A DNA stretch of 64,000 nucleotides from contig NZ_BPFX01000017.1 in assembly GCF_019655855.1 (NCBI RefSeq), positions 26,613-90,612 on the forward strand. The letters run 5' to 3'. Shown here piece by piece: positions 48,710-57,920 of the stretch; the stretch's first letter is position 1; each line of letters opens with the position of its first letter. The notes below the pieces were generated by a model that ran no database searches, was not told the DNA's origin, and saw only the letters and a program-made list of their open reading frames with translations. Position numbers and translations under genes: made by a program. This DNA comes from Pseudomonas paralcaligenes. Lineage in GTDB: Bacteria > Pseudomonadota > Gammaproteobacteria > Pseudomonadales > Pseudomonadaceae.

Positions 48710-49999
48710 ATGGCTGACAAAAAAGCGCAGTTGATCATCGAGGGCAGTGCCCCCGTAGAGCTGCCCGTATTGACCGGCACCGTAGGTCCCGATGTTGTCG
48801 ATGTGAGGGGCCTGACCGCGACGGGTCGCTTCACCTTTGATCCTGGCTTCATGTCCACCGCCTCCTGCGAGTCGCAGATCACCTACATCGACGGCGATGC
48901 CGGCGTCCTGCTGCACCGCGGCTACCCCATCGAGCAACTGGCCGAGAAGTCCGACTACCTGGAAACCTGCTACCTGCTGCTGAACGGCGAACTGCCGACC
49001 GCGGAGCAGAAGGCCAAGTTCGTCAGCATCATCAAGAACCACACCATGGTTCACGAGCAGTTGAAGAGCTTCTTCAACGGCTTCCGCCGCGATGCCCACC
49101 CGATGGCCATCATGTGCGGCGTGGTCGGCGCCCTGTCCGCCTTCTACCACGACTCCCTGGACATCAATAATCCGCATCACCGCGAAGTCTCGGCCATGCG
49201 CCTGATCGCCAAGATGCCGACCATCGCGGCCATGACCTACAAGTACTCCATGGGTCAGCCGATGATGTATCCGCGCAACGACCTGAACTACGCGGAAAAC
49301 TTCCTGCACATGATGTTCAACACCCCGTGCGAGATCAAACCGATCAGCCCGGTACTGGCCAAGGCAATGGACCGCATCTTCGTCCTGCACGCCGACCATG
49401 AGCAGAACGCCTCCACCTCCACCGTGCGCCTGGCCGGCTCCTCCGGCGCCAACCCGTTCGCCTGTATCGCCGCCGGCATCGCCGCCCTCTGGGGCCCGGC
49501 CCACGGCGGTGCGAACGAAGCCGTGCTGACCATGCTGGACGAGATCGGCAGCGTCGAGAACATCGATACCTTCATCGCCAAGGCCAAGGACAAGAACGAC
49601 CCGTTCAAGCTGATGGGCTTCGGGCACCGCGTGTACAAGAACCGCGACCCGCGTGCCACCGTGATGAAGAAGACCTGCGACGAAGTTCTGGGCGAACTGG
49701 GCATCACCAACGACCCGCAGCTGGAACTGGCCATGCGCTTGGAAGAGATCGCCCTGACCGATCCGTACTTCAAGGAACGCAACCTGTACCCGAACGTGGA
49801 CTTCTACTCGGGCATCATCCTCAAGGCCATCGGCATCCCGACCAGCATGTTCACCGTGATCTTCGCCCTGTCGCGTACCGTCGGCTGGATCTCGCACTGG
49901 AAGGAAATGCTCTCCAGCCCGTACAAGATCGGCCGCCCGCGCCAGCTGTACACCGGCCACACCCAGCGCGACTACATCAAGCTGGAAGACCGCAAGTAA
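48710..49999 (+). CDS. gltA: Citrate synthase
   Basis: Condenses oxaloacetate and acetyl-CoA to citrate, the TCA entry step. 429 residues of the hexameric NADH-sensitive type found in gamma-proteobacteria. Catalytic and substrate histidines appear in [20 protein letters not shown] and [15 protein letters not shown], the catalytic Asp region in [16 protein letters not shown], and the C-terminus is [17 protein letters not shown] ribosome site (AGGAGG) lies just before the ATG. Divergent from sdhCDAB, as usual in pseudomonads. Confidence 0.98.
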   Translation: MADKKAQLIIEGSAPVELPVLTGTVGPDVVDVRGLTATGRFTFDPGFMSTASCESQITYIDGDAGVLLHRGYPIEQLAEKSDYLETCYLLLNGELPTAEQKAKFVSIIKNHTMVHEQLKSFFNGFRRDAHPMAIMCGVVGALSAFYHDSLDINNPHHREVSAMRLIAKMPTIAAMTYKYSMGQPMMYPRNDLNYAENFLHMMFNTPCEIKPISPVLAKAMDRIFVLHADHEQNASTSTVRLAGSSGANPFACIAAGIAALWGPAHGGANEAVLTMLDEIGSVENIDTFIAKAKDKNDPFKLMGFGHRVYKNRDPRATVMKKTCDEVLGELGITNDPQLELAMRLEEIALTDPYFKERNLYPNVDFYSGIILKAIGIPTSMFTVIFALSRTVGWISHWKEMLSSPYKIGRPRQLYTGHTQRDYIKLEDRK

Positions 50000-50020
50000 A
50001 TTCTGCGGGTAAAGAAAAAG

Positions 50021-50042
50021 GCTGCCAGATGGCAGCTTTTTT
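50021..50042 (+). terminator. Intrinsic terminator after gltA
   Basis: GCTGCC-AGAT-GGCAGC followed by six T residues, 21 bp after the gltA stop. It also lies just beyond the convergent START-domain gene. Confidence 0.85.
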
Positions 50043-50052
50043 CATTCCGGTC

Positions 50053-50661
50053 TCAGCGTTTCTCGGCCAGCTCGCGCAGCCCCTTCAGGGTATTGAAGGG
50101 CGCATCCACCACGAAGCTGTTCGCCAGCCAGGACGGCACGCTGCCGCCCGGCTCGGTATGCACCTGGTAGGTCACCTCGACCTTGCCCTCGCCCTTCGGC
50201 TCCAGGCGCCAGTAACCCTGCAGGCTGGCGACCCGGGTGTAGTCCTTGTCCAGCGGAAGGTACTGCGGCTGGCCGTCCATCCTGCGGGTCAGGGTGCCGT
50301 CGGCGCCTTGTTCCGAGACCACGTGGAGGATCGAGTCGCGGGCATCCACCGGCCAGGGCATCTTGAAGCGGGTATGGACCCAGCTCTCCATGCCCTCGTG
50401 CTTGAGCAGGCTCTGCTCGGCGCAGGCGTGAATCCAGGCGCACGAGCCCTTCACGTCCTCCTGCAGCTTGCGCAGGGTGTCCACGTCGCTGGCGATGGTG
50501 GTCACGCCGCGGTAGGCCTTGTACTTGGAGCCCGGCACCTCGCTCAGATAGACCTGGATGCCATCCTCGTCCTTCGCCAGTTTCCAGTCCTCGGCGTGGG
50601 CCAGGCCGGCCGCCAGCAGGCTGAGGCCACAGACGGCGGCCACTCGACTCAATGCGATCAT
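50053..50661 (-). CDS. START-domain (lipid-transfer-like) exported protein
   Basis: A 202-residue protein with a signal peptide (MIALSRVAAVCGLSLLAAGL then AHAED) and a START/Bet-v-1-like lipid-binding domain: WKLAKDEDGIQVYLSEVPGS, KAYRGVTTIASDVDTL, PWPVDARDSILHVVSEQ, and GYWRLEPKGEGKVEVTYQVH. START domains bind lipids in a deep pocket; the bacterial ligand and role are unknown. The start at 50661 gives the signal peptide. It is convergent with gltA and lies 59 bp after the small Cys-cluster gene, perhaps in one transcript with it. Confidence 0.88.
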   Translation of the reverse strand: MIALSRVAAVCGLSLLAAGLAHAEDWKLAKDEDGIQVYLSEVPGSKYKAYRGVTTIASDVDTLRKLQEDVKGSCAWIHACAEQSLLKHEGMESWVHTRFKMPWPVDARDSILHVVSEQGADGTLTRRMDGQPQYLPLDKDYTRVASLQGYWRLEPKGEGKVEVTYQVHTEPGGSVPSWLANSFVVDAPFNTLKGLRELAEKR

Positions 50662-50720
50662 CGTTGCTCCTTGGGATGGGGGCCCGCCGGCAGCGCCGCC
50701 GGGCCTGGGGTTCGACTCGC

Positions 50721-50972
50721 TCAGGCGGTGGCTTGTTCCAGCCAGCCGAGCAGGCGGATCGCCTCGTCGCGGCTGCCGCCGCAGACATAGTCGGCGGCGG
50801 CGAACGCCGAGCACACGGCCGGCCGGTCGGGACGACCGAAGATGCCGCAGAGGAATTCGGCGGTGAGGTGCAGGCAGCGCTCGCCCGCAGCCTTGCCGTC
50901 GGGCATGCCGGGAATCGGGGAACTGATGGAAGGCGCGATGCAGCAGGCACCGCAGCCGGCACGACACTCCAT
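50721..50972 (-). CDS. YkgJ-family cysteine-cluster protein
   Basis: An 83-residue protein starting MECRAGCGACCIAPSISSPI, with the CxxxCxxCC cluster near the N-terminus and two more conserved Cys (ERCLHL, AVCSAFAAADYVCGG). The YkgJ/UPF0153 family is predicted to chelate zinc or iron; its cellular role is unknown. Compact and complete. It sits between the GH31 gene and the START-domain gene, all on the minus strand. Confidence 0.88.
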   Translation of the reverse strand: MECRAGCGACCIAPSISSPIPGMPDGKAAGERCLHLTAEFLCGIFGRPDRPAVCSAFAAADYVCGGSRDEAIRLLGWLEQATA

Positions 50973-51030
50973 GAAGACCTCTCATGCGCTGGGCGGCGGC
51001 GATCTTAACGCCTGCGCGCCCGGCCTTCCA

Positions 51031-53250
51031 TCACCTGATGTCGCGCAGCTTCGCCAGGCTGGCCGCCAGCGCGGCGCCCTCGGGATAGAACACCGCCGGC
51101 TGGCCCAGGGGCACCGGCACCTTCACCAGCTCGCCGGCACGGGCCCGCAGCGTCCTGCCCGACCATAGATGCACCCAATCGCCGGCCGGCAGCAGCACCT
51201 CCAGTTCGCTCACGCCCGGCTCCAGTACCGGCGCCACCAGCAACTGGTCGCCGAGCATGAAGCTGCGCGGCAACGCCTGCTGCCCGGCCGGATCGTCCGG
51301 GTAGTGCAGCCACAGCGGCCGCATCAGCGGCATGCCGCTGCGCGCAGCCTCCTCCATCAGCTGCTGCCGATAGGGCGCCAGTGCTGCGAAGATCTTCGCG
51401 GAGCGGGCGAACCGGGCCAGCAGCTCGGGCGAGCTGTAGACCTGCCGGTTGGCGTCCGGCCGGTTGCCTTCATGGCTGCGCAGCAGGCTGGTGAAGGCGG
51501 AGAACTCCATCCAGCGCGACAGCAGCTCGTCGTCGCGGTGGTAGTCCTTCAGCGGGTGGCTGATGGTGGTGTAGCCGCCGGTGTCGCTGTGGTTGAGGGC
51601 GAAGCCGGACAGGCCGCCGGAGAGCATGCCCAACAGCGCGCTGTGCAGGCCGTCGTGGGCATCCCACGTCACCAGCTGGTCGCCGGCCCACAGGCTGGTG
51701 GTCAGCCCCGGGCTGCGGCTGAAGGCCGAGCGCATGAAGAAGAACAGCTCGCCCTGCCCGCCTGCTTCCTCCAGCAGCTCGCGGTTGAGCCGCGCCCACT
51801 CCTCGGGATAGCGGTTGTGCGCCAGCGCCGCCGGCTCGCCGCTGGCCAGCCGCGCCTCGTAGGGCAGTGCCTCGCCGAAATCGGCCATCCAGCCAGAAAA
51901 GCCCTTGGCCAGCATTTCCTCGCGCAGCACCCGCTTGAGCCACTGGCGCGCCTCGGGGTTGCTCAGGTCGAGCATGCCGGCGCTGAAGCTGGTGTTGAGC
52001 AGCGACAGCGGCTGGCCGGTTGCGTCGCGCAGCAGGTAGCCCCGCTCGCGCGCCTCGGCGTACAGGTTGCGGACGGCGTCGGGCTGCCCAGCCATATCCA
52101 CCAGGAAGGGATTCACATAGGCCAGGCTGCGCACCCCACGGGCTTGCAGCTCGCCGTTGAGCGCCGCCCAGCCCGGGTAGTGCCGCTCGTCCAGGCTCCA
52201 GTTCCACCACAGCTGCTTGCCGAAACTGGTGCTGCGCTGGCCGACCCAGTCCTGCAGCCAGACACCGGCCAGCGGCACACCGGCCTCGTCCAGCTGGCGC
52301 AGGATGCCGCGCACCCGCTCGGTGCCGCCCTGCAGCCCGACGATGGTGCCGCGCTGGGTCCAGTCCGGCAGCGGCGGCATGCGCCCGACCACCGCGGTGT
52401 GCTGGGCGATCTGCCCGGGTGCGTCCGCCGCCGTATAGATGCGCGCGGCCAGGCGTCCCTCGTGCACTTCGAGCTGTACCCGGTGCGCGTCGCGCAGGTC
52501 GAACACCTGGTAGGCGCCCGACTCGCTGAAGAAGCTGCGCCCCGCACTGCTCAGGTAGTGCGGCACCGGCGCGTAGGTGGTCCACCAGTCGCCGCCGGCG
52601 CGGGCGGTCAGGTTAGCGGCGCTGGTGATGGGCTCCAGGCCGCGCCCGACACCCTGCTCCTGCACCAGGATTGGCACCCGCCGGCCGGCCAGGTCGAAGG
52701 CGCTGAACTGTTCGCCGAAGCCGTGGAAGCGCTCGTCGGGCTCGCGCCGCCAGTCGAGGTAGAGGCGGTTGAGGCGCTCGTCGTCCAGCGCCACGGCCAG
52801 GCGCACGCCGCGCTCGCCGTCGTCTTCGAGGATCAGCACATAGCCGCTTTCGCTGTCGTCGGCGCAACCCAGGACGCCGCGCAGCAGCAGGCGCCCGTCG
52901 CGCGGCTCGATGGCATCCAGGCGCTGCCGCTGGCAGAGCAGTTCGCGCCGCTCCTCGACGAACATGGCGCCACGATGCTCCTCCACCTCCTCATGGCCGC
53001 GCCCGGCGGCCAGGAAGCCGCCGTCGGTGGCCCAGAGCACGCGATGGCCCGCGAGCAGCCGCAGGCTCCGGCCATCCCACTCCAGGCGATTGGCGCCCAG
53101 GGCGAACTGGCGCGCCGAATCCAGGGCCGGCGCCACTTCCAGCTCGGCCCGGATGGCGCGCTGCTGCCAGGCCTGCCAACCGCTCCAGGCCGCGAATGCC
53201 GCGATACCCGCCAGCCCCAGCAGCATTCCACCGCGAATCCACCTGACCAC
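51031..53250 (-). CDS. Exported GH31 glycosidase, sulfoquinovosidase-like but with altered sulfonate site
   Basis: A 739-residue retaining alpha-glycosidase of family GH31. A hydrophobic N-terminus (MLLGLAGIAAFAAWSGW) suggests export or membrane anchoring. The catalytic nucleophile is Asp457 in GWMADFGEALPY and the likely acid/base Asp524 in LWAGDQLVTWD; HSDTGGYTT and SHEGNRPDANRQ follow. These blocks match remembered E. coli YihQ sulfoquinovosidase better than ordinary alpha-glucosidases. However, at the place of YihQ Arg301 (sulfonate clamp) there is Gln346; Gln333 and Trp349 match YihQ Gln288 and Trp304. The substrate may therefore not be a sulfosugar. No sulfosugar pathway genes are adjacent. 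Confidence 0.85.
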   Translation of the reverse strand: MVRWIRGGMLLGLAGIAAFAAWSGWQAWQQRAIRAELEVAPALDSARQFALGANRLEWDGRSLRLLAGHRVLWATDGGFLAAGRGHEEVEEHRGAMFVEERRELLCQRQRLDAIEPRDGRLLLRGVLGCADDSESGYVLILEDDGERGVRLAVALDDERLNRLYLDWRREPDERFHGFGEQFSAFDLAGRRVPILVQEQGVGRGLEPITSAANLTARAGGDWWTTYAPVPHYLSSAGRSFFSESGAYQVFDLRDAHRVQLEVHEGRLAARIYTAADAPGQIAQHTAVVGRMPPLPDWTQRGTIVGLQGGTERVRGILRQLDEAGVPLAGVWLQDWVGQRSTSFGKQLWWNWSLDERHYPGWAALNGELQARGVRSLAYVNPFLVDMAGQPDAVRNLYAEARERGYLLRDATGQPLSLLNTSFSAGMLDLSNPEARQWLKRVLREEMLAKGFSGWMADFGEALPYEARLASGEPAALAHNRYPEEWARLNRELLEEAGGQGELFFFMRSAFSRSPGLTTSLWAGDQLVTWDAHDGLHSALLGMLSGGLSGFALNHSDTGGYTTISHPLKDYHRDDELLSRWMEFSAFTSLLRSHEGNRPDANRQVYSSPELLARFARSAKIFAALAPYRQQLMEEAARSGMPLMRPLWLHYPDDPAGQQALPRSFMLGDQLLVAPVLEPGVSELEVLLPAGDWVHLWSGRTLRARAGELVKVPVPLGQPAVFYPEGAALAASLAKLRDIR

Positions 53251-53347
53251 GCCCTTCCCCCTCGAATGAATTGATCGGCGGCCGGGGCTTGGCCGGCCGC
53301 TCGCAGCTCTTTAGGCTTGCGGCTTTTCCTTGCGCGAGAGCACCGCC

Positions 53348-53689
53348 ATGCCGATCTGGATGCAAACCGCCGCCCTGCTTACCCTGTCCAACATCTTCAT
53401 GACCTTCGCCTGGTACGGCCACCTGAAGACCATGAACAGCAAGCCGTGGCTGGTCGCGGCGCTGGTCAGCTGGGGCATCGCGCTGTTCGAGTACCTGATC
53501 ATGGTGCCGGCCAACCGCATCGGTTACACCGAGCTGTCGGTCGGCCAGCTGAAGATCATGCAGGAGGTCATCACCCTGGCGGTGTTCGTCCCTTTCAGCG
53601 TCTACGTGATGCAGCAGCCGCTGAAACTGGACTACCTGTGGGCGGGCCTGTGCCTGCTCGGCGCGGTGTACTTTATCTTCCGCACCTGA
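53348..53689 (+). CDS. DMT-superfamily small membrane protein (DUF486)
   Basis: A 113-residue protein with four membrane helices (AALLTLSNIFMTFAWYGHLK, WLVAALVSWGIALFEYLIMV, IMQEVITLAVFVPFSVYVM, YLWAGLCLLGAVYFIFR), as in DUF486/DMT-like proteins related to small multidrug resistance and EamA transporters. MVPANRIGY and LSVGQLKIMQEVITL are typical for the family. Function unknown; substrate unpredictable. The ATG at 53348 is preferred over an earlier in-frame codon at 53330. Confidence 0.88.
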   Translation: MPIWMQTAALLTLSNIFMTFAWYGHLKTMNSKPWLVAALVSWGIALFEYLIMVPANRIGYTELSVGQLKIMQEVITLAVFVPFSVYVMQQPLKLDYLWAGLCLLGAVYFIFRT

Positions 53690-53767
53690 GGCCGCCGCGA
53701 CCGAGCGCGTCGGAACGGGCGTCGAATGGCGCCAACGGGCCCGCCCGGCGCCGGGCGGGCGATTGGC

Positions 53768-54640
53768 TCAGGGGCGCTGCTTGAGGCGGGCGATCAGGCT
53801 GGAGGTATCCCAGCGGCCGCCGCCCATGGCCTGCACGTCGGAATAGAACTGGTCGACCAGCGCCGTCACCGGCAGCTGCGCGCCGTTGCGGCGGGCTTCT
53901 TCCAGCAGGATCGACAGGTCCTTGCGCATCCAGTCCACGGCGAAGCCGAAGTCGAACTTGCCGTCCAGCATGGTCTGGTGACGGTTCTCCAGCTGCCAGG
54001 ACTGGGCCGCGCCCTTGCTGATCACCTCCATCGCCGCGTGGCCGTCCAGGCCGGCGCACTGGGCGAAGTGCAGCGCCTCGGCCAGGCCCTGGACCAGGCC
54101 GCCGATGCAGATCTGGTTGACCATCTTGGTCAGCTGGCCGCTGCCCACCGGGCCCATCAGCTTGACCATCTTGGCGTAGGCGTCGATCACCGGCTCGGCG
54201 CGCTTGTAGAAGTGCTCCTCGCCACCGACCATCACCGTCAGCATGCCGTTTTCGGCGCCGGCCTGGCCGCCGGACACCGGCGCGTCGAGGAAGCCCAGGC
54301 CACGCTCGGCGGCGATGGCCGCCAGCTCGCGGGCGACATCGGCCGAGGCGGTGGTGTGGTCGACCAGCACCGCGCCGGGCGCCATGCCGGCGAAGGCGCC
54401 GTCCGGGCCGAGCACCACGCTGCGCAGGTCGTCGTCGTTGCCCACGCAGGTCATCACGAACTCGGCGCCCTGGGCCGCCTCGCGCGGGGTGGCCGCCGAC
54501 TCGCCGGCGAATTCGTCCTCCCACAGCTGCACCTTGGCCGGGGAGCGGTTGTACACGCAGGTCTCATGCCCTTCGCAGGCCAGATGCCCGGCCATGTGGA
54601 AGCCCATCACGCCCAGACCGATAAACGCCACCTTTGCCAT
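53768..54640 (-). CDS. 3-hydroxyisobutyrate dehydrogenase-family oxidoreductase
   Basis: A 290-residue NAD(P)-dependent beta-hydroxyacid dehydrogenase. N-terminal Rossmann motif VAFIGLGVMGFHMAGHL, the substrate-binding FLDAPVSGGQAGAENGMLTV signature, and the catalytic Lys in GSGQLTKMVNQICIGG. The family includes 3-hydroxyisobutyrate dehydrogenase, tartronate-semialdehyde reductase and gamma-hydroxybutyrate dehydrogenase; the sequence alone does not decide. It is a single gene with no pathway neighbours. Confidence 0.9.
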   Translation of the reverse strand: MAKVAFIGLGVMGFHMAGHLACEGHETCVYNRSPAKVQLWEDEFAGESAATPREAAQGAEFVMTCVGNDDDLRSVVLGPDGAFAGMAPGAVLVDHTTASADVARELAAIAAERGLGFLDAPVSGGQAGAENGMLTVMVGGEEHFYKRAEPVIDAYAKMVKLMGPVGSGQLTKMVNQICIGGLVQGLAEALHFAQCAGLDGHAAMEVISKGAAQSWQLENRHQTMLDGKFDFGFAVDWMRKDLSILLEEARRNGAQLPVTALVDQFYSDVQAMGGGRWDTSSLIARLKQRP

Positions 54641-54863
54641 GCCAATCTCCTCACTGACTGATGTCCAAGCATAGCCCGGATCGGCGCGGCGCCGGCCGGC
54701 ACAGCTGAATGGCAAAACTGTGCGCGCGGCGTCTGCGCCCCGCCGCCCGGGGCGATCACCCTTCGCGTCGGCGCCCGGAGGCCCCGCCGGCAATCGCTTC
54801 CGGCGATTCTTTGCCCACCGCACGACCGCCGACCATACTGCTTCGCAACCTGAGGAGACCCGC

Positions 54864-55406
54864 ATGCGCCAATGGCTGATCATCGACTTGGAAGCGACCA
54901 CCGAGGAAGGCGGCTGGCCGGTGGAAGAGATGGAAATCATCGAGATCGGCGCCAGCCTGGTGGCGCCCGACGGCCACGAGCTAGAGCACTTCCGGCGCTT
55001 CGTCCGCCCAGTGCGCCGCCCCTGCCTCACCGCCTTCTGCCGCGAACTCACCCATATCAGCCAGAGCCAGATAGACGGCGCCGCGCCGCTGGACCAGGTC
55101 TGGCCGCAGTTCGAGCGCTGGCTGGAGCCGCACCTGCCGCACCTCGTCGGCTGGGGCAGCTGGGGCGACTACGACCGTCGCCAGCTGCAGCTGGAATGGC
55201 AGCGCCACCAGTTGCGCAGCAGCCTGCAGGCCATCCCCCACCACAACCTCAAGCAGGACTTCGCCAGAAGTCGCCGGCTGGCCCGCCCCGTCGGCCTGCA
55301 CGGCGCGCTGCAGCTCACCGGCCTGCAGTTCCAGGGCCAGCAGCACCGCGCCCTGGAGGACGCGCGCAACACCGCCCGCCTGCTGCCGCTGATATTTGCC
55401 GCCTGA
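54864..55406 (+). CDS. DEDDh-type 3'-5' exonuclease
   Basis: A 180-residue member of the RNase T/KapD-like exonuclease family. ExoI motif LIIDLEATT (Asp8, Glu10), a second acidic motif in [13 protein letters not shown], and the DEDDh ending [16 protein letters not shown] with His and Asp spaced as usual. It is small, with no added domain, and may trim RNA or DNA ends. The ATG at 54864 follows GAGGAGACCCGC. A terminator follows. Confidence 0.85.
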   Translation: MRQWLIIDLEATTEEGGWPVEEMEIIEIGASLVAPDGHELEHFRRFVRPVRRPCLTAFCRELTHISQSQIDGAAPLDQVWPQFERWLEPHLPHLVGWGSWGDYDRRQLQLEWQRHQLRSSLQAIPHHNLKQDFARSRRLARPVGLHGALQLTGLQFQGQQHRALEDARNTARLLPLIFAA

Positions 55407-55420
55407 GGGCTGACTGGCGC

Positions 55421-55452
55421 GGCCCGCTTGGGCATACTGGCGGGCCTTTTTT
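55421..55452 (+). terminator. Intrinsic terminator after the exonuclease gene
   Basis: GGCCCGC and GCGGGCC pair around a 12-nt loop and are followed by six T residues. Confidence 0.75.
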
Positions 55453-55474
55453 CACCCCTTCCGAGGAGCCCGCC

Positions 55475-55756
55475 ATGTTCAAGGTCAACGAATACTTCGA
55501 CGGCACCGTCAAATCCATCGCCTTCGCCATGAATGAAGGCCCCGCCACCATCGGCGTCATGGCTCCCGGCGAGTACGAGTTCGGCACCGCCCAGCTGGAA
55601 GTGATGCACGTGGTCGCCGGCGCCCTGACCGTCAAGCTGCCGGGCAGCGACAACTGGGAAACCTTCGAGGCCGGCAGCCAGTTCACCGTGCCGGGCAACA
55701 GCAAGTTCCAGCTGAAGGTCGCCGTGGACACCGCCTACCTCTGCGAATATCGCTGA
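55475..55756 (+). CDS. ppnP: Pyrimidine/purine nucleoside phosphorylase PpnP
   Basis: A 93-residue cupin-like protein of the YaiE/PpnP family, which phosphorolyses several nucleosides to base and ribose-1-phosphate. The full length is covered by the family: [59 protein letters not shown], ending CEYR. GAGGAG precedes the ATG at 55475. Flanked by two terminators, so it is a monocistron. Confidence 0.92.
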   Translation: MFKVNEYFDGTVKSIAFAMNEGPATIGVMAPGEYEFGTAQLEVMHVVAGALTVKLPGSDNWETFEAGSQFTVPGNSKFQLKVAVDTAYLCEYR

Positions 55757-55774
55757 GCCTGGCCTGATTGGAAG

Positions 55775-55799
55775 AACCGGCCCCAGTGGCCGGTTTTTT
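55775..55799 (+). terminator. Intrinsic terminator after ppnP
   Basis: AACCGGCC and GGCCGGTT pair around CCAGT and are followed by a T run, starting 18 bp after the ppnP stop. Confidence 0.88.
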
Positions 55800-55829
55800 A
55801 TTGGCTATGTTCCATTGGTAAACGCGCTT

Positions 55830-55892
55830 GTAGGGTGCGCCGCGCGCACCGAGGTCCTGCGCCGGCTTGCCGGTGCGCATGGCGCACCCTAC
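55830..55892. repeat. Long imperfect inverted repeat (REP-like) between ppnP and the EamA gene
   Basis: The arms at 55830-55851 and 55871-55892 match at 20 of 22 positions as GTAGGGTGCGCC-NN-GCGCACCG and its complement, around a 19-nt loop. The motif GTAGGGTGCGC is common in intergenic repeats of pseudomonads and other proteobacteria. Confidence 0.75.
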
Positions 55893-55938
55893 TACACGCT
55901 TGTTGACCCTTCGCTCCCAGTACCGCCCGGATTCCAGC

Positions 55939-56799
55939 ATGCCTCGCGCCACCTCCATTGCTCTGCCCATCGCCCTGCTGGTGGTCGCCATGACCTCCAT
56001 CCAGAGCGGCGCCTCCCTGGCCAAGAGCCTGTTCCCCCTGGTCGGCGCCGAGGGCACCACGGCCCTGCGCCTGAGCCTGGCCGCGCTGATCCTGTGCGGG
56101 GTGATGCGGCCCTGGCGCACCCGCCCCAACTTCGCCGCCTGGCGCTCGCTGCTCGGCTACGGCCTGTCGCTGGGGGCGATGAACCTGCTGTTCTACATGT
56201 CGCTGAAGACCATTCCGCTGGGTATCGCCGTGGCCCTGGAGTTCACCGGCCCGCTGGCCCTGGCGCTGTTCTCCTCGCGCCGGCTGCTGGACTTCGTATG
56301 GATCGCCCTGGCCGTGCTCGGCCTCTGGCTGCTGCTGCCGGACACCGCCGCCGACGACCATCTGGACCCGACGGGCATGGCGCTGGCCCTGGTAGCCGGG
56401 GTCTGCTGGGCGCTGTACATCCTGTTCGGGCAGAAGGCCGGCGCCGCCCACGGCGCGCAGACCGTGGCCTTCGGCACCCTGGTGGCGGCCCTGCTGGTGT
56501 TCCCGGTGGGCCTGTGGCAGGTCGGCGGCGAGCTGTTCTCCCTCGACCTGCTGCCGGTGGCCCTGGCCGTGGCGGTGCTGTCCTCGGCGCTGCCCTACAG
56601 CCTGGAGATGTTCGCCCTCACGCGCATGCCGGCGCGCACCTTCAGCGTGCTGATGAGCCTGGAACCGGCCATCGCCGCCTGTCTGGGGCTGATCTTCCTG
56701 AGCGAACGGCTGAGCCCGATCCAGTGGCTGGCGATCGGCGCCATCATCCTCGCCTCGACCGGCGCGGCGGCGACCATCCGCCCGCGCGGCCACGCCTGA
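55939..56799 (+). CDS. EamA/RhtA-family exporter
   Basis: A 286-residue drug/metabolite exporter with ten predicted helices in two EamA halves. SIQSGASLAKSLFPLVGAEG at the start and MNLLFYMSLKTIPLGIAVAL and LYILFGQKAGAAHG are typical of RhtA-like threonine/homoserine exporters. The second half includes LSSALPYSLEMFALTRMPAR and SLEPAIAACLGLIFLSERLS. Substrate is inferred to be an amino acid or analogue. The ATG at 55939 is used; upstream in-frame codons lie in the repeat. Convergent with the next gene, stops adjacent. Confidence 0.88.
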   Translation: MPRATSIALPIALLVVAMTSIQSGASLAKSLFPLVGAEGTTALRLSLAALILCGVMRPWRTRPNFAAWRSLLGYGLSLGAMNLLFYMSLKTIPLGIAVALEFTGPLALALFSSRRLLDFVWIALAVLGLWLLLPDTAADDHLDPTGMALALVAGVCWALYILFGQKAGAAHGAQTVAFGTLVAALLVFPVGLWQVGGELFSLDLLPVALAVAVLSSALPYSLEMFALTRMPARTFSVLMSLEPAIAACLGLIFLSERLSPIQWLAIGAIILASTGAAATIRPRGHA

Positions 56800-57906
56800 T
56801 CAGTACTCGCGCAGGGCGCTGGTGATCGCCAGCCCCTCCAGCTCCGCCAGGTAATCCTCGCGGCTCAGCAGGCCCAGGCAGGGCATCGCACCACGCGCCT
56901 CCAGGGTGCCTGCCGCCAGTTTGCGGGCCAGGGCCACGGCGGCCATGCAGGGAATGTTCGGGCCGTCGTTGTTTTCCGCCAGCAGTTCCCAGCACAGGCG
57001 CAGCGGCCGACCATCCGTGCCCACGCCTTCGAGGCGCACGAACATGCCGCTGCAGCCGTCGCCGAAGCCTTCCAGCGCCACCGCCCGGCGTTGCAGGAAA
57101 CCCGCCAGCGGCACGGCGTCGCGCAGCAGTCCGGCACGCACCAGCCAGGACAGCGCCCAGGTGCCGAACTGAGTCGGGAGCAGGCCGACGCCGGCGGAGA
57201 AACGCACCTCGCGCACACCGGGGTAGCGTTGGGGGAACAGCTCCAGATCGGGGATATCGCAGTTGGCCACCCAGCGCGGGCCGAGCGGCGCCGGGAAGTC
57301 GTGGCGGGCCAGGTCTTGCCAGCCGTATACGGTCCGCCATGCGCCGCCCCGCCACTGGCGGAAGGGCTTGCCGCAGTAGTTCAGCACCGCCGCCACCGTG
57401 GACACGCCGGGCGTCTTCTCCGAGGAGCTGATGCCGTGCCAGATCAGGTCCAGCCGCGAGAAGCGCGGCAACAGCGCATCGACCACCGCGCCGGCCAGCG
57501 CCGGCACCGAGCTGGCGCCGCCGCACACCAGCACCCCGGCCGCCTTCGCCGCCGCGTCCAGCTCGCCGATGCCGCAGACGAAGGCCCGCGCGTCGGCCAG
57601 GTCGGCGTAGTGCATGCCGGCGGCCATGGCGGCCCGTGCCACCCGGTAGTCCTGCCCCTGGAACGGGCCGGCGGTAGAAATCAGCAGGTGTGCCCCGGTG
57701 GCGCGCAGGCGCTCGGCCAGGTCGGGGGCGTTCATATCCAACCGCAGCGCCTGGCCGTCGCTCTGCTCGGCCAGCGCCTCGGCCCTGGCCAGGTCGCGCC
57801 CGGCGATCCACACGGGCATGTCCGTGGTCGCCGCCAGCCGCTGCACGATCACCTGGCCGAAGTTGCCGTAGCCGCCCAGCACCACCACGCCGAAATCCTT
57901 TGCCAC
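56800..57906 (-). CDS. Saccharopine dehydrogenase-family NAD(P)-binding protein
   Basis: A 368-residue protein with an N-terminal Rossmann fold (VVVLGGYGNFGQVIVQRLAA) and family signatures AGPFQGQDYRVARAAMAAGM and VCGGASSVPALAGAVVDALL. It belongs to the saccharopine-dehydrogenase-like (trans-acting enoyl-reductase type) group; true lysine-pathway activity is not implied. It is the last gene of a packed minus-strand run, 14 bp after the ABC exporter gene. Its stop touches the convergent EamA gene. Confidence 0.85.
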   Translation of the reverse strand: MAKDFGVVVLGGYGNFGQVIVQRLAATTDMPVWIAGRDLARAEALAEQSDGQALRLDMNAPDLAERLRATGAHLLISTAGPFQGQDYRVARAAMAAGMHYADLADARAFVCGIGELDAAAKAAGVLVCGGASSVPALAGAVVDALLPRFSRLDLIWHGISSSEKTPGVSTVAAVLNYCGKPFRQWRGGAWRTVYGWQDLARHDFPAPLGPRWVANCDIPDLELFPQRYPGVREVRFSAGVGLLPTQFGTWALSWLVRAGLLRDAVPLAGFLQRRAVALEGFGDGCSGMFVRLEGVGTDGRPLRLCWELLAENNDGPNIPCMAAVALARKLAAGTLEARGAMPCLGLLSREDYLAELEGLAITSALREY

Positions 57907-57920
57907 ACGCGCTCCTTCGC

